Both the position numbers and the translations under genes were made by a program. The notes under the pieces were generated by a model that was not told the DNA's origin, did no database searches, and saw only the letters and a program-made list of their open reading frames with translations. Positions 16,409 to 24,254 of a stretch of 38,013 bases of DNA are shown in pieces. Location of the stretch: assembly GCA_019423725.1 (NCBI GenBank), contig JAHZAW010000049.1, forward strand, positions 15,576 through 53,588, given 5' to 3'. This DNA comes from Clostridiales bacterium. GTDB taxonomy: Bacteria > Bacillota > Clostridia > Lachnospirales > Anaerotignaceae. Positions within the stretch are counted from its first letter, which is position 1, and each line of letters opens with the position of its first letter.

Positions 16409-16440
16409 ATTGATTTTCAGTTTCAATATGTTATTATAAT
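16409..16440 (+). promoter_or_regulatory. Promoter region of the YheO-like regulator, with a second ATTGA/TCAAT pair
   Basis: A consensus TATAAT (16435-16440) lies about 30 bases before the start codon; a TTGATT at 16410-16415 is a possible but loosely spaced (19 bases) -35. ATTGA (16409-16413) and TCAAT (16423-16427) repeat the half-sites of the palindrome in the opposing promoter. Confidence 0.45.
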
Positions 16441-16469
16441 TATAAGCAACCAGAGAGGAATGATGGTCT

Positions 16470-17120
16470 ATGGACAAAAAAATGCTGGATTTTTTGACTC
16501 GTCTGAGTCATGGATTGGCTGCTCAGTTTGGAGAAAACTGTGAAATCGTTATTCACGATATAAAACCCGGGGATGAAATGATAAGCTCCATTTCTGCCAT
16601 TGAAAACGGACATGTTACCGGCAGAAAAATCGGAGACGGCCCAACACAGGCTGTTATCGATGCGGTCATGAGCGGTGATTCAACTGAGGATCACTTATCA
16701 TATTTTACAAAGACTGCAGATGGTAAAATACTCCGTTCATCCACCATATATATAAAGGATGATGATGGCAAAATAGATGGTGTATTTTCCATTAATTTTG
16801 ATGTGACATATCTTGCCATGGCTGAAAATGCCCTAAGGTCCTTTACCGGCATAGTTGATTCCAAAAAGGATGCTCCAAAGATCACTTCTAATGTGGAAAG
16901 CCTTCTGGATGACCTCATTGAACATTCCGTAAGACTTATAGGTAAACCGGTTGCTCTTATGACCAAGGACGATAAGATAAAGGCAATACACTTTCTCAAC
17001 GAATCCGGTGCATTTCTCATAACCAGATCCGGCGATAAGGTTGCCTCTTATTTTAACATATCAAAGTTCACACTTTACAACTATATTGACATGGGCAAAA
17101 AAATGACTGGAGGAATTTAA
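16470..17120 (+). CDS. YheO/DauR-like PAS and helix-turn-helix regulator
   Basis: A 216-residue regulator. The N-terminal PAS-like sensor (YheO type, residues about 10-120) has CEIVIHDIKPG, ISAIENGHVTGRKIGD and IDGVFSINFDVT. The C-terminal helix-turn-helix domain (about 150-216) has GAFLITRSGDKVASYFNISKFTLYNYI. Relatives such as DauR govern amino acid catabolism and sense small molecules. The gene stops one base before the ygeY ATG, so it is cotranscribed with ygeY-ygeW, and is divergent from the acyl-CoA dehydrogenase. It is the likely local controller of both arms. Confidence 0.82.
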   Translation: MDKKMLDFLTRLSHGLAAQFGENCEIVIHDIKPGDEMISSISAIENGHVTGRKIGDGPTQAVIDAVMSGDSTEDHLSYFTKTADGKILRSSTIYIKDDDGKIDGVFSINFDVTYLAMAENALRSFTGIVDSKKDAPKITSNVESLLDDLIEHSVRLIGKPVALMTKDDKIKAIHFLNESGAFLITRSGDKVASYFNISKFTLYNYIDMGKKMTGGI

Positions 17121-17121
17121 A

Positions 17122-18315
17122 ATGGATTTTGAAAAAATAAAGGAAGCATCTAAGGGATATCTTCCTCAAATGACAAAGTTTTTAAGAGACCTTATTGCTA
17201 TTCCCGGCGAGAGCTGCGGAGAGGAACTTGTTATCAAAAGAATCGAGCAGGAAATGAACGCTGTAGGATTTGATAAAGTTGTCATTGATCCCATGGGCAA
17301 TATTCTGGGATATATGGGAAAAGGCGAAAAAATAATCGCTTTTGACGCTCATATCGACACCGTTGGTATAGGTGAGATCGTAAACTGGAAGTTCGATCCC
17401 TATAAGGGATATGAAACCGAAGAAGAGATTGGAGGAAGAGGCGCTTCTGACCAGCTTGGCGGAATCGTAAGCTCAGTTTACGGAGCAAAGATCATGAAAG
17501 ACTTTGGCCTTATTCCCGATGATGTCACAGTTCTTGTAACAGGAACCGTTCAGGAAGAGGACTGTGATGGTCTCTGCTGGCAGTACATAATCAATGAAGA
17601 TAAGATCAAACCTGAATTCGTTGTTATAACAGAGCCCACAGACAATAAGATCTATAGAGGCCACAGAGGACGTATGGAGATCCGTGTTCAGGTACAGGGT
17701 GTAAGCTGTCATGGTTCTGCCCCTGAAAGAGGCGACAATGCTATTTACAAGATGGCTGAAATCATCAACGAAGTTAAAGCCCTTAATGACAAACTTCATT
17801 ATGATGAATTCCTTGGAAAAGGAACACTTACTATCTCTGAGATATTCTTCAACTCACCTTCAAGATGTGCAGTTGCTGATATGTGTGCGATTTCCATCGA
17901 CAGAAGACTTACAAACGGAGAGACATATATTTCAGCCCTTGATGAAATAAAGGCTCTTCCTTCAGTTAAGAAGTATAATGCAGAAGTTACAATGTATGAC
18001 TATGCAAGACCCAGCTGGAAAGGTCTTTCATATCCTACAGAAGCATACTTCCCTACTTGGGTAATTCCTGAAGACCACCCTGCCTGCAAAGCACTTGTTG
18101 AGGCACATACAAACCTTCTTGGCAAACCCGTTGTAGATAAATGGACATTCTCAACAAACGGTGTATCTATCATGGGACGTTTTGGAATCCCCTGCATAGG
18201 ATTTGGACCCGGAAAAGAAAAGGAAGCACATGCTCCCAACGAAAAGACATGGAAACAGGATCTTATCAACTGTGCTGCGGTTTACGCTGCTGTACCTATG
18301 ACATATAAAGGCTGA
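17122..18315 (+). CDS. ygeY: YgeY-family M20 metallohydrolase
   Basis: A 397-residue dizinc hydrolase of the M20 (ArgE/DapE) clan, of the YgeY group that co-occurs with selenium-linked purine catabolism. Seen: AFDAHIDTVG (ligand His77, Asp79), GRGASDQLGG (bridging Asp110), TVQEEDCDG (catalytic Glu145 and ligand Glu146), VITEPTDN, and the final His in EAHAPNEKT. The dimerisation domain lies around residues 180-290. GGAGG stands before the ATG. By chemistry it should cleave an amide or ureide nitrogen from a small carboxylate; exact substrate is unproven for the family as far as I can say. Confidence 0.9.
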   Translation: MDFEKIKEASKGYLPQMTKFLRDLIAIPGESCGEELVIKRIEQEMNAVGFDKVVIDPMGNILGYMGKGEKIIAFDAHIDTVGIGEIVNWKFDPYKGYETEEEIGGRGASDQLGGIVSSVYGAKIMKDFGLIPDDVTVLVTGTVQEEDCDGLCWQYIINEDKIKPEFVVITEPTDNKIYRGHRGRMEIRVQVQGVSCHGSAPERGDNAIYKMAEIINEVKALNDKLHYDEFLGKGTLTISEIFFNSPSRCAVADMCAISIDRRLTNGETYISALDEIKALPSVKKYNAEVTMYDYARPSWKGLSYPTEAYFPTWVIPEDHPACKALVEAHTNLLGKPVVDKWTFSTNGVSIMGRFGIPCIGFGPGKEKEAHAPNEKTWKQDLINCAAVYAAVPMTYKG

Positions 18316-18332
18316 TATTCGGAGGACAAAAA

Positions 18333-19523
18333 ATGAGCGATTTTGAAAAATATGTAGAGAAACTTGAAAAACTTGATTTTAAAAATATGTATATGAACGA
18401 CTTTTTCCTTACATGGGAAAAGACAGATGATGAAATAGCTGCTGTATTTGCCGTTGCTGACGCATTAAGAGAACTTAGAAAACAGAATAAATCAACAAAG
18501 ATATTCGACAGTGGACTTGGCATATCTATATTCCGTGATAATTCCACAAGAACACGTTTTTCCTATGCTTCAGCCTGCAACCTTCTTGGTCTTGAGGTAC
18601 AGGACCTTGATGAGGGCAAATCACAGATCGCCCATGGTGAGACTTTAAGAGAGACAGCGAACATGGTTTCATTCATGGCTGATACAGTCGGCATAAGAGA
18701 CGATATGTATATCGGAAAAGGAAATAAATATATGCATGACTTTGCAAACGCCGTAAAAGAAGGATATGAGACAGGCGTCCTTGAGCAGCGCCCCACCCTT
18801 GTAAACCTTCAGTGCGATATCGACCATCCCACACAGGTAATGGCTGATACACTTCACCTTATCCATGAGTTTGGCGGTGTTGAAAATCTTAAGGGTAAAA
18901 AAGTAGCTATGACTTGGGCATACTCACCTTCATATGGAAAACCTCTTTCAGTTCCCCAGGGTGTTATCGGACTTATGACAAGATTCGGTATGGACGTTGT
19001 ACTTGCTCATCCTGAAGGATATGAGGTAATGGAGGACGTTGAGAAGGTAGCTAGAGAAAACGCAGCTAAATCAGGTGGAAGCTTCAAGGTAACAAACAGC
19101 ATGGAAGAGGCTTTCAAAGATGCTGATGTCGTATATCCTAAGAGCTGGGCACCTTTTAAAGCCATGGAAGAAAGAACAGATCTTTACGCTAAGGGAGATA
19201 TGGATGGAATCAATGCCCTTGAGCAGAGACTTCTTGCCCAGAACGCAGAGCATAAGGACTGGGAATGCACAGAAGAAATGATGAAGCTTACAAAGGATGG
19301 CAAAGCACTTTATCTTCACTGTCTGCCCGCTGACATCACTGGTGTAAGCTGTGAAGCCGGTGAAGTTGCTGACACTGTATTTGACAGATACAGAGTTCCC
19401 CTTTATAAGGAAGCAAGCTTCAAGCCCTATATCATCGCAGCTATGATCTTCCTTGCTAAGGTAGAGAATCCCGTTGAAATGCTCAAAAAACTTAACTCAG
19501 CACCTGAGCGTTTAAAAAAGTGA
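18333..19523 (+). CDS. ygeW: YgeW-family knotted carbamoyltransferase
   Basis: A 396-residue member of the aspartate/ornithine carbamoyltransferase superfamily, YgeW group. Seen: FRDNSTRTRF (STRTR at 71-75 binds carbamoyl phosphate), HPTQVMADT for the second phosphate-site loop, and LHCLPADITG near the C-terminus. The group carries extra sequence that forms a knot and does not act on ornithine or aspartate. With carbamate kinase next to it, it probably runs in the phosphorolytic direction, releasing carbamoyl phosphate from a ureido compound. GGAGG precedes the ATG; the gene starts 17 bases after ygeY. Confidence 0.92.
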   Translation: MSDFEKYVEKLEKLDFKNMYMNDFFLTWEKTDDEIAAVFAVADALRELRKQNKSTKIFDSGLGISIFRDNSTRTRFSYASACNLLGLEVQDLDEGKSQIAHGETLRETANMVSFMADTVGIRDDMYIGKGNKYMHDFANAVKEGYETGVLEQRPTLVNLQCDIDHPTQVMADTLHLIHEFGGVENLKGKKVAMTWAYSPSYGKPLSVPQGVIGLMTRFGMDVVLAHPEGYEVMEDVEKVARENAAKSGGSFKVTNSMEEAFKDADVVYPKSWAPFKAMEERTDLYAKGDMDGINALEQRLLAQNAEHKDWECTEEMMKLTKDGKALYLHCLPADITGVSCEAGEVADTVFDRYRVPLYKEASFKPYIIAAMIFLAKVENPVEMLKKLNSAPERLKK

Positions 19524-19557
19524 TACAGTAATTTATCGTACCATATAAAATTAATAC

Positions 19558-19582
19558 CGGAGTGCCCGTTACAGGCACTCCG
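19558..19582 (+). other. Intercistronic hairpin between ygeW and carbamate kinase
   Basis: CGGAGTGCC/GGCACTCCG perfect nine-pair stem with a seven-base loop. The following TTGTCATT is too poor in U for a strong terminator, so it may partly terminate or protect the upstream mRNA and set a ratio between the two products. Confidence 0.55.
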
Positions 19583-19605
19583 TTGTCATTAAAAGAGGTG
19601 ATACC

Positions 19606-20538
19606 ATGAAAAAGATAGTTATAGCCCTTGGGGGAAATGCCCTTGGAGATACCCTTCCCGAGCAGATGGTAAATGTTAAAAAAACAGTTAAGGTCATCGC
19701 TGACCTTATTGAGGACGGTAACACCGTTATAATTTCCCACGGCAACGGTCCCCAGGTAGGAATGATAAATATAGCGATGGGTGAGCTCCATAAGGCTCAG
19801 CCCGATCTTCCCGTTATTCCCATGTCAGTATGCGATGCCATGAGCCAGGGATATATAGGATATGATATTCAGAATGCCCTCCGTGAGGAACTACTCGACA
19901 GAGGAATCAAAAAAGGTGTATGCACCCTCATCACCCAGGTAGTAGTTGACAGAAACGACCCTGCCTTTAAGACACCATCCAAACCCATAGGACGTTTTAT
20001 GTCTAAAGATGAGGCGGATGAGCTTGTAAAACTGGGATATACCGTTACAGAAGACGCTGGCAGAGGATACAGAAGGACCATTGCCTCCCCTAAGCCCGTT
20101 GAAATAGTTGAAATCGATGTTATAAGATCACTTGTTGACGCGGACAATATCGTTATTGCTGCCGGTGGAGGCGGAATACCCGTTGCCCGTGAAAACGGAA
20201 ACCATCTCAGGGGCGTTGGAGCTGTTATAGATAAGGATTTCGCCAGCTGCCTTATGGCAAAGGAACTTGATGCTGACTGTCTTGTCATCCTTACCGCAGT
20301 TGAAAACGTAGCCATTAATTTCAATAAGCCCGATCAGAAAGAACTTCATAATGTGACAGTTGATGAGATGAAAGAATATGTAAAAGAGGGACATTTTGCC
20401 GCTGGTTCAATGCTTCCCAAGGTCGAAGCTGCCATTGATTTTGCCCAGAGCAAAGAAGGCCGCACGGCCATAATAACCCATCTTAACACAGCAAGAGACG
20501 GCATTAATGGAAAAACAGGTACAAGAGTAAGTAAATAA
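19606..20538 (+). CDS. arcC: Carbamate kinase
   Basis: A 310-residue amino-acid kinase fold enzyme that makes ATP from carbamoyl phosphate and ADP. Seen: IALGGNALGD at the N-terminus, IISHGNGPQVGM (substrate loop), the RRTIASPKPVEI region, IAAGGGGIPV and the C-terminal GSMLPKVEAAIDFA. GAGGTG lies before the ATG. As the last gene after ygeW it should draw energy from the carbamoyl phosphate released in ureide breakdown; no arginine deiminase genes are near, so an arginine role is less likely. The E. coli counterpart by context is yqeA. Confidence 0.95.
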   Translation: MKKIVIALGGNALGDTLPEQMVNVKKTVKVIADLIEDGNTVIISHGNGPQVGMINIAMGELHKAQPDLPVIPMSVCDAMSQGYIGYDIQNALREELLDRGIKKGVCTLITQVVVDRNDPAFKTPSKPIGRFMSKDEADELVKLGYTVTEDAGRGYRRTIASPKPVEIVEIDVIRSLVDADNIVIAAGGGGIPVARENGNHLRGVGAVIDKDFASCLMAKELDADCLVILTAVENVAINFNKPDQKELHNVTVDEMKEYVKEGHFAAGSMLPKVEAAIDFAQSKEGRTAIITHLNTARDGINGKTGTRVSK

Positions 20539-20548
20539 ATACATGATA

Positions 20549-20579
20549 AAAAGGTCTGAGCATAATGATCAGACCTTTT
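20549..20579 (+). terminator. Terminator of the ygeY-ygeW-arcC unit
   Basis: AAAAGGTCTGA (20549-20559) pairs with TCAGACCTTTT (20569-20579), ten bases after the arcC stop. Confidence 0.85.
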
Positions 20580-20592
20580 ATAATTCTAAGAG

Positions 20593-20632
20593 AAAAGGTC
20601 TAACTGATTTTTGTTAATCAGTTAGACCTTTT
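20593..20632 (-). terminator. Second hairpin, terminator for the opposing aminotransferase
   Basis: A 17-bp perfect stem, AAAAGGTCTAACTGATT with its inverse, flanked by A and T tracts on both sides and thus usable from either strand. It shares its outer AAAAGGTCT/AGACCTTTT with the neighbouring terminator. Confidence 0.8.
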
Positions 20633-20650
20633 TGATTTGACAATTTAATT

Positions 20651-21820
20651 TTAAGCAAACATACCGCTGTCTTTTATTGCCTTAGCGGCTTCTTTTATTT
20701 CGTCTGTTGTATGTGTAAGGGCAATTCTTATGTATCCTTCACCCTCTGCACCAAAGGCTGAACCAGGTGTAACAATAACGCCTGTTTTCTCCATAAGCTC
20801 CACAACAAAATCATTTGAGTTTTTGAATTTTTCAGGTATCCTTGTCCACATAAACATACTGCCTGTGCTGAGTTTAACGGGAAGTCCAGCTTTTCCGAAT
20901 TCCTCGCTGAGTACTTCACGGCGGCGTCTGTATTCTTCCCTGTTTTTCTCGATGTTGTCCATGGGGCTGTTAAGAGCAGCAATGGCAGCATACTGAATGG
21001 GAAGGAAAATACCGTAATCTATCTGAGAACGAAGTTTTTTGAATTCAGATATTATCTTACTGTTTCCAAGGCAGAATGATATCCTGGCACCTGTAAGGTT
21101 GTATGCCTTTGAAAGTGAGTTGAACTCAACTCCCACTTCCTTTGCACCCTCAAAGCAGAGGAATGATGTACCTTCAAAACCTTCAAATGTGATCTCTGAG
21201 TAAGCATTATCATGAATAACGATGACATTATACTTCTTAGCCCAGGCAATGAGTTTAGGATAAAACTCAGGTCTTACAGATGCAGATACAGGGTTTGCGG
21301 GATATGATACGATTATGGCCTTTGCTTTATATGCCAGCTCCTCAGGTATGCTGTCAAGGTCAAGCTCATAGTCATTTTCTTCCTTGAGCTGATAATATTC
21401 TATCTTTGCGCCTGAAAGATAGGGTCCGATCTCAAATATGGGATAGCAGGGTGTAGGAACAAGACATATATCGCCAGGATTGAATAATACAAGTCCTATA
21501 TGGGCAAGTCCTTCCTGTGAACCGCTTACGGACATTATTTCGTCCTTTTCAAGATCGACATTATAACGGCGTTTATACCATCCCTGTACAGCTTCTGTGA
21601 GTTCAGGCATATCTGCTATGGCATATTTGAATTTCTCGGGATCCTTTGCTGCTTCCATAAGAGCTTTCATGGAAGATTCCTCAGGCTTAAAGTCCGGTGT
21701 ACCTACAGAAAAGTCATATACCTTTCTGCCCTCGCTTATAAGCTTCATTTTCTTCTCATTAAGGACAGAAAAAATACCGTCTTTAAAATGACCCATTCTG
21801 TCAGCAAAATTTATATCCAT
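20651..21820 (-). CDS. Class I/II PLP-dependent aminotransferase
   Basis: A 389-residue fold-type I aminotransferase. Seen: SVGTPDFKPEE (substrate-side N-terminal motif), SGSQEGLAHIGLVLFNPGD, ANPVSA, HDNAYSEI (Asp and Tyr to PLP), SLSKAYNLTGARISF with the PLP Lys, and YIRIALTHT (Arg for the substrate carboxylate). It resembles the group annotated as aspartate, alanine or LL-diaminopimelate aminotransferases; the substrate cannot be chosen from motifs. ATG at 21820 with GGGAGG is preferred to an in-frame ATG ten codons upstream. It stands alone between two terminators. Confidence 0.88.
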   Translation of the reverse strand: MDINFADRMGHFKDGIFSVLNEKKMKLISEGRKVYDFSVGTPDFKPEESSMKALMEAAKDPEKFKYAIADMPELTEAVQGWYKRRYNVDLEKDEIMSVSGSQEGLAHIGLVLFNPGDICLVPTPCYPIFEIGPYLSGAKIEYYQLKEENDYELDLDSIPEELAYKAKAIIVSYPANPVSASVRPEFYPKLIAWAKKYNVIVIHDNAYSEITFEGFEGTSFLCFEGAKEVGVEFNSLSKAYNLTGARISFCLGNSKIISEFKKLRSQIDYGIFLPIQYAAIAALNSPMDNIEKNREEYRRRREVLSEEFGKAGLPVKLSTGSMFMWTRIPEKFKNSNDFVVELMEKTGVIVTPGSAFGAEGEGYIRIALTHTTDEIKEAAKAIKDSGMFA

Positions 21821-21909
21821 TGAAAATAACCTCCCTTTTTTGTGTTTCATTTAATAAATATTCTACCACGAATGTTCATAAAAAAACAGAACATTTTGAA
21901 AAAAAGGAT

Positions 21910-21931
21910 AGTTTATTTCAATAAATAAACT
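21910..21931 (-). terminator. Terminator after the metallophosphoesterase
   Basis: AGTTTATTT/AAATAAACT perfect nine-pair stem with a four-base loop, followed on the minus strand by ATCC and seven T. AT-rich but well placed between two genes of the same strand. Confidence 0.65.
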
Positions 21932-21956
21932 TTTTAATGGATATTTTGCTAAAATA

Positions 21957-22790
21957 TCATACACCACTTTTCAGCGTGATAATGACAAGCTCCGGCGGGT
22001 CATTTACCCTCAGAGGTATGATGCTGTTTCCCAGTCCCCTGCTTACGATCATGGAAGTACCGCCATTTTCGTAAAGCCCCTCTGTATATTTAGGGAAAAA
22101 TCCCTGATTTGGTGCCGCGAGTCCTCCTATGAATGGTATGCGTACCTGTCCTCCATGGGCGTGGCCGCTCAATACCAGGTCAACTCCGGTCTGGCTGTAC
22201 ATGCCAAACAGCTCCGGCCTATGGGATAAAAGAATGTTATAGCTGTCACCCTTTAAAACAGTTATTGTATCATACATTTCATCAGAAGAATATCCAAATG
22301 CCGGATCATCCACTCCAATGATGTTTATATATGAACCATCTATCTCTATACTTTGATTTTTGTTTCGTAATACATTTACGCCATTTTCAACGAGTTTTTC
22401 CTCAAGTTCTGAGTACTCACTTACCCTGCTTTCATGGTTTCCTGTGACATAATATATGGGTATCTCTCCTCCAAGGCCCTCTACAAGTTCAACCGCCTTT
22501 TCTACATCTGTCCTCCTTGAATCTATCATATCACCGGTTATTACTATTATATCAGGGTCTGCTTCCCTTATTTTTTCAATCAGTTTACTCTGGCCTTCTC
22601 CAAATTCAGCATTGTGAAGGTCAGATATATGGGCTATCTTAAATCCATTGAATGCCGATGGGATGTTTTCGCTGTCGACGGTTACATATGTTGTCCCTAT
22701 ATGAGTATTGCCAATATAGAGAAGCACTGCCGCTGCAGCTGCAACAGCCGCTCCGATGCATTTTGTTCTGAAAGATATCTTTTTTAGCAA
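21957..22790 (-). CDS. Membrane-anchored metallophosphoesterase (YkuE-like)
   Basis: A 277-residue calcineurin-like phosphoesterase. A single membrane segment (about residues 10-27, AAVAAAAAVLLYI) anchors it, with the enzyme outside. The metal motifs follow in order: HISDLHNAEFG, ITGDMIDSR, TGNHESR, LLSHRPELF and LSGHAHGGQV. YkuE-type proteins act on envelope phosphoesters or lipid A/UDP-sugar-type substrates depending on the subfamily; the substrate here is open. The start is TTG at 22788-22790 with a strong GGAGG seven bases upstream; no ATG nearby gives the complete signal anchor. Confidence 0.87.
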   Translation of the reverse strand: MLKKISFRTKCIGAAVAAAAAVLLYIGNTHIGTTYVTVDSENIPSAFNGFKIAHISDLHNAEFGEGQSKLIEKIREADPDIIVITGDMIDSRRTDVEKAVELVEGLGGEIPIYYVTGNHESRVSEYSELEEKLVENGVNVLRNKNQSIEIDGSYINIIGVDDPAFGYSSDEMYDTITVLKGDSYNILLSHRPELFGMYSQTGVDLVLSGHAHGGQVRIPFIGGLAAPNQGFFPKYTEGLYENGGTSMIVSRGLGNSIIPLRVNDPPELVIITLKSGV

Positions 22791-22864
22791 TGATTTCCCT
22801 CCTGTCTGCTACAAGTATAGCCTACACAGGAATAAACATCCATTAAATTTTTCAGAACATTTAT

Positions 22865-24166
22865 TTAATTTTCCAGTTCCTTTATCCAGTAGCCATCTCG
22901 GCCGCTTTCATTTACAGTTAAAAAGTCGTAATATCCATTTTTTTCAGCAGTAGTCCTCTGGTCCTCACTGCCAGGAACACCTATGTAATATTTATCCTTA
23001 TTTTTTCCAGCAATTATATGGTTACCATTCCTAGCTCCATTTTTAACAAATGCTTTCCTTAACTCAATTATGGCTGATGGAATAAAATACATTTCTCTAT
23101 AGTCTGCCTTGACCCACAATGTTCCACCGCCAACATTCAGCTTTTCATTCTGTTTGAACAGCATTTCCTGTTCTGATACCACATCTTGTTCCTCTTTAAC
23201 TCCATTATTCTTATTGTATACCACATCTTTATTATTTTTTTTACCGTCCTTAACTGCAGCCGCTGTTATTTTTTCAGTCCAGCTCTTTTTACCGTAGTTT
23301 TGCTCTTTTTTTGTTGAAGTTTCAGTGCTTTCTCTGTTTTCTTTTTCAGCTGTTTCGCCCAATATTACGGATTTATCTATGATCCCCATTTCATCAAGCA
23401 TATCCAGTTCATGCCTGAATTTTTCGGCTATCATTCTAAAGGTGTCATGGGGAGATATCTTATCTTCAATGGCTGCTTCTGCCGCCTGAAGCTCTCTAGT
23501 GTCATCAGCACTTTCCAGCGGGATGTCCTCATTCTCATTATTTTCACTTACTTCAGCGTTTACAATTTTTTCAATTTTTTCATCCTCGTTATTTACCTCA
23601 GATATAATATCTTCATTTTTATCTTCATACTTTTCAGGTTTCTCAGCTGTCTGTTCAGTTTCCATATTTTTTTCAAATTCCAGAATTTTGTTCTCCATCT
23701 CATCTGCCGTTAAATCACTGCTTTTCTTATTATTTATAATTACCGGTTTTTCTTCTCCGTAAATTTCAAGGTTTTTAAGCCAGACTATTTTGTGGGAAAC
23801 AAATCCCTCCAAAACTGACCTTGCCGGACCATCTGCCCTGTTCCATACAGCCGCAGTATTTATATCTTCAACGGCTACGCCGCTTCCAAACATATCATCA
23901 GGATCAAATGAAGTCTCTAAAACGGCATTCGTACCTTTCATCTCAAGATTTCCGGCCGGTACAGCCAATGAACCTTTTATCCCAGCTGATATAAGGTAAA
24001 GTGTTCTTTCTTTCTCTTTAAGGCGTCCCATTCCTCCCACATAGGCATATAGTCTGCCCTTTCCGTTGATTATTTCGATGTCACAGCTTCCGTTGATGTT
24101 TTCACTTAATCCTTCATTGATACCATTAAGTAAAATAAAAATTCTGTTGTATTTCCTTTTGAGCAT
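22865..24166 (-). CDS. Two-domain protein of unknown function with long acidic linker
   Basis: I cannot name this 433-residue protein. The N-terminal domain (residues 1-140) is beta-rich, with GRLYAYVGGMGRLKEKERTLYLIS and SFDPDDMFGSGVAVEDI. A linker of about 190 residues follows, dominated by Glu, Asp, Asn and Lys and probably disordered. The C-terminal domain (about 340-433) has WVKADYREMYFIPS, ELRKAFVKNGARNGNHIIAG, YYIGVPGSEDQRTTAEKNGYYDF and a final GYWIKEL. I recall this arrangement from clostridial proteins ending in a similar IGVPG...GYW domain, but no role is established to my knowledge. No signal peptide or membrane segment. Start ATG behind AGGAGGG. Confidence 0.75.
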   Translation of the reverse strand: MLKRKYNRIFILLNGINEGLSENINGSCDIEIINGKGRLYAYVGGMGRLKEKERTLYLISAGIKGSLAVPAGNLEMKGTNAVLETSFDPDDMFGSGVAVEDINTAAVWNRADGPARSVLEGFVSHKIVWLKNLEIYGEEKPVIINNKKSSDLTADEMENKILEFEKNMETEQTAEKPEKYEDKNEDIISEVNNEDEKIEKIVNAEVSENNENEDIPLESADDTRELQAAEAAIEDKISPHDTFRMIAEKFRHELDMLDEMGIIDKSVILGETAEKENRESTETSTKKEQNYGKKSWTEKITAAAVKDGKKNNKDVVYNKNNGVKEEQDVVSEQEMLFKQNEKLNVGGGTLWVKADYREMYFIPSAIIELRKAFVKNGARNGNHIIAGKNKDKYYIGVPGSEDQRTTAEKNGYYDFLTVNESGRDGYWIKELEN

Positions 24167-24223
24167 ATTTATCCCTCCTTACTGGAATATATGCGTCAAT
24201 TGGATTTTTATAACAAAAAAACA

Positions 24224-24240
24224 GCGGCCATTAAGGCCGC
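24224..24240 (-). terminator. Terminator of the purine biosynthesis operon
   Basis: GCGGCC/GGCCGC stem with a five-base loop and a run of seven T after it on the minus strand, 14 bases beyond the purL stop codon. Confidence 0.9.
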
Positions 24241-24254
24241 CGCATATTTGATCT

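Noticed and set aside
19606..20538. Arginine deiminase pathway
   Set aside because: Carbamate kinase is present but arcA and a true ornithine carbamoyltransferase are not; ygeW/ygeY context fits ureide breakdown.
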